Assembly: GCA_934045075.1 (NCBI GenBank)
Contig: OW203721.1
Coordinates: 25,974,181-26,038,180 of the forward strand
From: Yponomeuta sedellus
Lineage: Eukaryota; Arthropoda; Insecta; Lepidoptera; Yponomeutidae
Reading direction: 5' to 3'
Length of the DNA stretch: 64,000 nucleotides
Under the pieces are notes generated by a model. It was not told the origin of the DNA. It saw nothing but the letters and a program-made list of their open reading frames with translations, and ran no database searches. Positions 56,291 to 64,000 of the stretch are shown here, piece by piece (position 1 is the stretch's first letter; each line of letters opens with the position of its first letter). Position numbers and translations under genes: made by a program.

Positions 56291-56597
56291 TGAGTGTTAG
56301 CGTCAGAATGGACTGTCTATAAGCGTATGGAAGTCATTATCAAATTTAACCGGCCAAGTGCATGCCGGGCCAAGCAGACTAGGGACTTTTTTGATATTTC
56401 CTGGGTGAAGTCACTTGGATGAGATTATCTGTCCACCTTGTAGCTGGTCGTCCTACGCTGCGTACACACAATACAAAGAAAATAAAATCAGTCAATCAGG
56501 CCGCCCTGTGACATATCCGGCCAAAAGGTTACCATAACGCTGGCAGCATTACCGCGCTGCTAGGAGATCCTTTTCATCAAATATGCCCCAGAGCGGT

Positions 56598-58989
<2,392 letters not shown>

Positions 58990-59420
58990 GCGAACCTCCT
59001 TTTTGGCTCCTGTAAACGAAACTTAGGTGTAAAAAAAACACTGCTAAAGTATTTTTGTGCCGGGTCTGCCTTCCGCTCAAGAAATCATAAATGACGATGA
59101 AAGGTTTCAATGCAAGGAACGTAGATAGAGCTCTACGGCAAGGAATCTACATTCTTGTTGTTAAATGTCAATCGGCTAACATTCTACGTTAGCCGATGTC
59201 TTCAGAACCAATTGACAGTGGGAAAAAGGGTAGCAAAGAAAATATCCACGCATCTTGTGACATTCCTACAGCACACCTAGCTACGAACCTCCTTTTTGGC
59301 TCCTATAAAAGAAACTTAGGTAGGTGTAAAAAAACACTGCTAAGTATTTTGTGCCGGGTCTGGTCTGCCTCCCTCTCAAGAAATCAGAAATGAAGATGAA
59401 ACGTTTCAACGCAAGAATCT
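58990..59420 (+). repeat. Two diverged direct repeats of about 135 bp
   Basis: 58990-59125 and 59283-59420 share CGAACCTCCTTTTTGGCTCC, AACACTGCTAA, GTGCCGGGTCTG and CTCAAGAAATCA. A hairpin follows each one. Confidence 0.8.
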
Positions 59421-59458
59421 ACAATTCTTTTCTTCTTGAGAAAAGAATTGTAGATTCT
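59414..59458. repeat. Perfect 20-bp hairpin
   Basis: AGAATCTACAATTCTTTTCT is followed after TCTTG by its exact reverse complement at 59439-59458. Confidence 0.95.
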
Positions 59459-59577
59459 CAGGAGCGTCTAATCTCTGCTTACCCCTTTGGGATACAGGCG
59501 TGAGTTTATGTAGATTTATGTAGTCATTAAACTTTATCACAATCTTTACATTACATTGTAACTCACAAATAAACTCA

Positions 59578-59890
59578 ATCAAATCAAAGTATTCAAAATT
59601 CCACAGTAACTGTGACTTATTGAACGTTACAAGATAAACTAGGTGTTGGTTTCCATTTCAAAATCTGCATAATTTTAGAGAAAAAATGGACAAAAAATTA
59701 TTATTGATTTATTCATAAACTCATACAAATTTCAGTGAGGGTTTTTAGTATACCTACCATATACCATAGTATTATATCTACCATACATATAGGTATATCT
59801 AGTCCTCTGTGAAATTTCTTGAAAACATGATTTAAAATAAAGCGTACTTTAAAGTTAAATGTTGCAAACCTTAATTTTTGTACCAACTTT
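59578..59890 (-). mobile_element. LINE 3' UTR fragment of the 28985 family, diverged
   Basis: TTATTGAACGTTACAAGAT, CATTTCAAAATCTGC and GAGAAAAAATGGACAAAAAA match the 3' UTR of the copies at 28985 and 40173. Confidence 0.65.
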
Positions 59891-59993
59891 AATCTGCGAT
59901 TCGCAAAATCATACAGTCCGCCCTTTATTTTATATAGGTAGTATCACAAGTTGGAAATAAAACAAAAAACCTTTTTTTTATAGCAGGTTGAGG

Positions 59994-60130
59994 TTAACAC
60001 AACATAAACTCATGCCTGTATACCGAAGGGGTAGGCAGAGAACAGGGACGGTCACTTGCAACTATCCTGACAGATCTTTTTCGCTTCATCAAGACCCTAG
60101 TTGCAGGAAGGCAGGCCGGATTCAGGTACT
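59994..60130 (-). repeat. Common lepidopteran-type repeat (family C)
   Basis: AAACTCATGCCTGTATACCG and GGGGTAGGCAGAGAACAG are the reverse of words also found at 49228, 53027 and 59468 (TCTCTGC.TACCCC..., AGGCGTGAG.TTATG). Its class is unknown. Confidence 0.5.
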
Positions 60131-60692
60131 AAGAAAATAAAAATACAATACTTAAAAATATACCCCTTAGAATGGAAATGTCGTCGTACCTTCCAAAATC
60201 ATACATCTATCTATCTAATTAGCTAATAAACAGAGCCCAATATTTTTTCACGCCAACCCATCCGGACCGTTTCTAGTCCATTCCAATGTTTCCGAGCCAC
60301 TTTTACAAATCCAGGATCACGAACTTTATCAAGTACCTTATCTCAACATCGCTACGTCATCATGAAATACACTTTATGCTTAAAATCATGACATTCACAG
60401 GAAAAAAATTCAGTAAAGAGACTTAAATCGTGTCTATACTAACATTCATAGTTTTCTTAAAAAACACATTAAGCACCTTTTTCCTTCGAAATTTTCTTAA
60501 ATCCCTTTCGCTCCGGAGGATCGCCCCTATTATATCCCACTAATATTTTGATTGTAAAAGTTTGTGAACATCTTAGAACGTTAGTTAGGTAAGTACTTAC
60601 TTAATCACGGAACAACGGCTGAGCGGATTTACTTGAAACTTGGCATACCTACAAATAGACGAAGATCTTAATTGAGACATAGTATGACATTT

Positions 60693-60810
60693 TAAAAACC
60701 TATTTATAGGCTAAAAATTCCACCCATGCCGGGATTCGAACCCGCGACCTCTGGCTAACCGTGCCAGCGCTCTTTCCAACTGAGCTAATGGACGACTCAC
60801 CGGCATGTAA
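60693..60810 (-). mobile_element. tRNA-derived SINE monomer of the foldback family, truncated
   Basis: GACATTT flanks it (60686-60692, 60811-60817). It is read on the minus strand with the B box in GGGTTCGAATCCC and the AATTTTTAGCC and AATAGGTTTTTA end. The leader is cut short before the ACAGAGAATATTG part, as expected for 5' truncation. Confidence 0.82.
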
Positions 60811-60839
60811 GACATTTGCAGGATCACCTTAGTTACCTA

Positions 60840-61140
60840 AATGCAAAAGTTTGGGATATTTGGAACTCAATCACTCCAGAACGGTTGTACAGATCTTGAT
60901 GAAATTTTATCAGATCTTCACCAAATAAAATGGGACCAATGGGACGCTATATCTAGTCGAAAAAAAAATCTAAATCGGTTAAGATATAATGAAGATATGC
61001 GAGAAAATAGTCAAAAAAAAGAAGTAATACATAGACATTGTCTTTGGTAATCATAGACAAAGAAGGTAATCCTTGTCTGTGGTAATATACGCGTCGAATT
61101 GATAACCTCCTCCTTTTTTTGAAGTCGGTTATAAATACAC
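60840..61140 (+). repeat. Helitron-like interspersed repeat (class unsure)
   Basis: AATCACTCCAGAACGGTTGT and the end GATAACCTCCTCCTTTTTTT with GAAGTCGGTTA are widespread words in lepidopteran repeats. I cannot assign the class firmly. Confidence 0.4.
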
Positions 61141-61198
61141 GTAAATTCACCCGGACTTATTCACGGGCAACAGTTAGTACCTAGATACTAAAGCGTCC

Positions 61199-61228
61199 GT
61201 ACTACCTATATAGCTATATAGGTAGTAC
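61199..61228. repeat. Perfect 30-bp palindrome
   Basis: GTACTACCTATATAG and CTATATAGGTAGTAC meet with no loop. Confidence 0.95.
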
Positions 61229-61257
61229 GTACGAATAGTTTTTTTAAAAAAGTAGCT

Positions 61258-61345
61258 ACTTTTTTAAAAAACTTTTTAGAGGTTAAAAATTCCACCCATG
61301 CCGGGACTCGAACCCACGACCTCTGGCTAACCGTGCCAGCTAGCT
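61258..61345 (-). mobile_element. tRNA-derived SINE monomer fragment of the foldback family
   Basis: The AAAAAACTTTTTAGAGG and TTAAAAATTCCACCC end and reversed B box GGACTCGAACCC are present. It breaks off at GTGCCAGC in the anticodon arm. Confidence 0.7.
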
Positions 61346-62150
61346 CTTGTATGACCAATGAATGATCCTTAGCTGTAAACAAACCGTTACCAAGAAGCTT
61401 TCAAAGAAAACATTTTTTTACAGCATGGGTATCTCTATTTGATGCACACTACAGCTATTATGAGGAGTGGCGTCCTCGGTCGATATGTTAGTGCGAGCGA
61501 GACAGACGCCTGTCATGTCGAGGGCGCGGTCGCCACGCCCCGTCGCCCCGTCCTACCCCCGCAACCCCTACTTCCATCACCCTTACGGAAACATCACTCA
61601 AGACAAACGCTAAAGTTCTCGTACTGCTGCCAATATACATCCGAGTATACATGTAGAGCTCATGCCTTGTCTTATAGAGAGAGATTATGGGCTTAACCTC
61701 GGATTGACAATATCAAGCAGGTAATATTATAGCTATCTGCCTAAATCGGATTTTTCCTCCTGGTTTCCTGCACAGTAAGCGAGTGGCCATGAAGGAAGCT
61801 TAGTGTCCTGCAGTGGGCTGCAAATGGCTGATGAGGATGAAGCGAGTGGTATTGCTATTACGAATTCGCGGACGGGTATACCCGTAAGTAAGAACGCAGT
61901 CATTAGTAGGTAAATTCCTACATGGGAGGATAAGGTACAGTTATGTAGGTAGTGGCACACGATGGCACAGCCGCAATATGATGCAGGCACTAGTCATATT
62001 CTATGACATATTCCAAAGGTCTGAGACTGTATACTAGATAAGATAAGAATATTCTTTATTGTACACCAGATCACATATTATAAAACATGTAAACATACTA
62101 GGCCTATGTTTCACAATGTTCAAGTAAAGTTCCAGGTAGGATAGCTTATC
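61346..62150. other. Intergenic sequence with small repeat scraps
   Basis: A short RTE 3' word (CCTGCAGTGGGCTGCAAATG) lies near 61807. I see no gene. Confidence 0.4.
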
Positions 62151-62256
62151 AGGATTACCTACACAGAACTTCATAAACTAAGGCCGCCAATTGTACTTAA
62201 TACCAATTAAGTACAATTGGCGGCCTTAGTTTATGAAGTTCTGTGTAGGTAATCCT
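62151..62256. repeat. 106-bp perfect palindrome (51-bp arms, 4-base loop)
   Basis: The arm from AGGATTACCTACACAGAACT to GTACTTAAT at 62151-62201 is followed by ACCA and its exact reverse complement at 62206-62256. I see no mismatch. Confidence 0.95.
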
Positions 62257-62389
62257 TATTTAACTTTTTTATGTATAATAAAATGTTCCCTAATTCTATA
62301 AACACACACACCACACACACACACAACACACACACATGCATACTTTGTATATAAAATAGGGTATGCTGTCATAGTAAAATGTATTTGCC

Positions 62390-62615
62390 AGCATAACTTA
62401 TATTGGTCCGACCGGTATTTTTTTCAACTCTTAAGTACTGCCGCACTCAGAGACGTCTATTAAATTTAAATATCATTATATTTCCCTTATTATCAATGAA
62501 ACGGAAAAGGACAACAGCATACTTATTCGGAGAGTAACTTTAATAAATTAACGTTTCTGAGTGCGGCGGTAAGACTTGAAAAAAAAATACCGGTCGGACC
62601 AATATAAGTTATGCT
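62390..62615. mobile_element. 226-bp MITE with about 64-bp TIRs
   Basis: AGCATAACTTATATTGGTCC and GACCGGTATTTTTTT on the left match the right end in reverse. The inner ends CCGCACTCAGAGACG and CGTTTCTGAGTGCGG also pair. There is no clear target duplication. Confidence 0.85.
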
Positions 62616-62649
62616 TATAATGGCTTTTCTTAGAGAGAAAACAGCCTGA

Positions 62650-62762
62650 GTAGTACGGCAACCGCGAGTCGCGTCTTTTAACGTCAAAAATCGCGACTTT
62701 GCAGTATATTAATATTGTCAAATTCTGACGTTTCATCGCCACAAAACGCGTGACTCGTACTA
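62650..62762. mobile_element. MITE, family GTAGTACG, copy 2
   Basis: GTAGTACGGCAACCGCGAGT, TTTCATCGCC, ACAAAACGCG and the end GACTCGTACTA match the 20286 copy. Confidence 0.72.
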
Positions 62763-62869
62763 GCCAGGCAGGTGCCCGTTCCCAAAGCGTGTAGGCGATT
62801 GGCGATAGACAATTGGGTTTCTTCACCTTCATGTTTTTTCCTTCACAGTACAGTTTTCTTATTATTACT

Positions 62870-62995
62870 ACATATTCACTAACGTATGTAACTTGTACTT
62901 GAAAAACATAGTCTTTGTTACATTCCGGGATTCGAACCACGAACCTCAAGAAGGCGATAAAGTTGCTCTACCCCTGCGCCACCATCGCTGCATGA
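62870..62995 (-). mobile_element. tRNA-derived SINE, head and short body
   Basis: The reversed B box GGGATTCGAACCACG and a reversed A-box region (TGCGCCACCATCGCTG) resemble family 1 heads. Confidence 0.6.
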
Positions 62996-63849
62996 TGTAA
63001 GTAGGTAAGTGTACATATATTTCTAATTTCACAGCTGTTAACTACGGAAATTGTTAAATAAGTTTATGTACAATCAGCGACATCCACAGTATATTTTTTA
63101 TCTGAATTCGCTCTTACGAAGGCAATAAAGGTTACAGGGCGAATCCAACTCTCTAATTTACTTCAGTTGAGATACACTCTATTTATACAAAGAAGATTAC
63201 ATAAAACACTTTTAAACACAGACTGTTTAAACTGCATAGGAGAAGTGTTTTTGAAAATCGTGTTTTTGTAAGTAAAATCAGAGTCTAACCAGTTATGGCC
63301 GGCTATATGAAACATTTCCCATTCACATTTTTGTAAAGAACCTGTTGTCGACTCTACATGTCAATTGCTCATAAACTAAAAGTATTATGTTATTAATTTG
63401 CTCCACACACACATACGCACACAGCACTTCACAAATTAACAGTTAAAACCTTGAATTGAATTACTAAGAACGGACACAAGCGCACAATCTATTATAAACG
63501 GAACTAATTCGTATCTACGTGAACAAAATTCATAAAACGATAGATCCCTAATCCTTAGGTACCTTTGGTCCTAAAGGGATGTATGTGTTCTATTACCATC
63601 CTAACTATTTGTTTTATAAGTAGACACTTCTTTAAGAAACATGTGCAACTCAAGATTTGTATTGATTCTATTAATTTATTTTCAACGTAAGTAACGATTG
63701 CGTGTCGGACTGCACAGACCGTCTGGTATTTAACCTATTATCTAGAAACCATGGGCATTCCTATCTATCTAATCAGCCTATAAACAGAGCCCACTATAGG
63801 CCACTTGTCTTTCACGACAACTCATCTGGTCCTTTGCTAGTATCGGCGA
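62996..63849. other. Intergenic sequence with no recognised feature
   Basis: I see no gene or repeat boundary I can support. Confidence 0.4.
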
Positions 63850-64000
63850 GTCATCGGCCGTCCGGGCTGATTGACCACGGGGACCAAGTCCGGGTTGGTG
63901 GAGGATTGTAAGAAAGATGGCGGGCCTTACTGTCAGAAGTTATCAAGCCACCCATAAGGCCTCAGACATGGCTTAACAACTGCCATTACATGACAGCCGG
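63850..64000 (+). repeat. Interspersed repeat family A, cut by the window end
   Basis: CCAAGTCCGGGTTGGTGGAG, CCTTACTGTCAGAAGTTATC and ACATGGCTTAACAACTGCC match the other copies. The rest lies beyond 64000. Confidence 0.75.

Overview
The window looks like AT-rich, repeat-loaded nuclear DNA from an insect, most likely a lepidopteran (moth or butterfly). The basis is one widely spaced multi-exon gene with GT-AG introns, CR1-like, RTE-like and jockey/CR1-like LINE pieces, several tRNA-derived SINE families, and many short TIR elements. The species cannot be named from the sequence alone.

The only host gene I can support is a TCF25/NULP1 (Rqc1-type) homologue on the + strand. Its twelve recognisable coding exons run from 12086 to 41835. 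They join in consistent phase into about 585 codons and align with known TCF25 from the basic Lys/Arg tract to near the C-terminus. Intron 1 (about 17.5 kb) and the later introns hold most of the transposons.

Layout: 1-12.0 kb is upstream repeat DNA: a degenerate CR1-like LINE (1.18-3.4 kb), an ISL2EU-like DNA transposon with a broken YqaJ-type nuclease and TA target duplications (5153-7384), an odd T-rich region with splice-like signals (8.14-10.24 kb) and a SINE (10.6 kb). Intron 1 (12.2-29.7 kb) holds a nearly intact CR1-like LINE on the - strand (13.08-17.92 kb, one in-frame stop in the RT), several repeat families, two small foldback SINEs (22 kb) and a complete DDE transposon with a C-terminal SWIM finger, about 100-bp imperfect TIRs and TA target duplications (23779-27204). 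From 29.7 to 41.8 kb exons 2-12 alternate with RTE 3' ends, SINEs, MITEs and a minisatellite that starts at the exon 11 splice donor. From 42 to 64 kb I see no host gene: TTAA-flanked MITEs, a degenerate 22-bp minisatellite, a recent 2.6-kb tandem duplication (48436-54839) whose first copy took in a 1.6-kb palindromic SINE complex, a GTAA array, long perfect palindromes and more SINEs.

The most unusual theme is a tRNA-derived SINE family whose copies often exist as head-to-head foldbacks, with their own 8-13 bp target duplications and matching base changes in the two arms. The same snap-back structure appears at the 5' end of the CR1 LINE and elsewhere, suggesting reverse transcription that folds back on its own cDNA.
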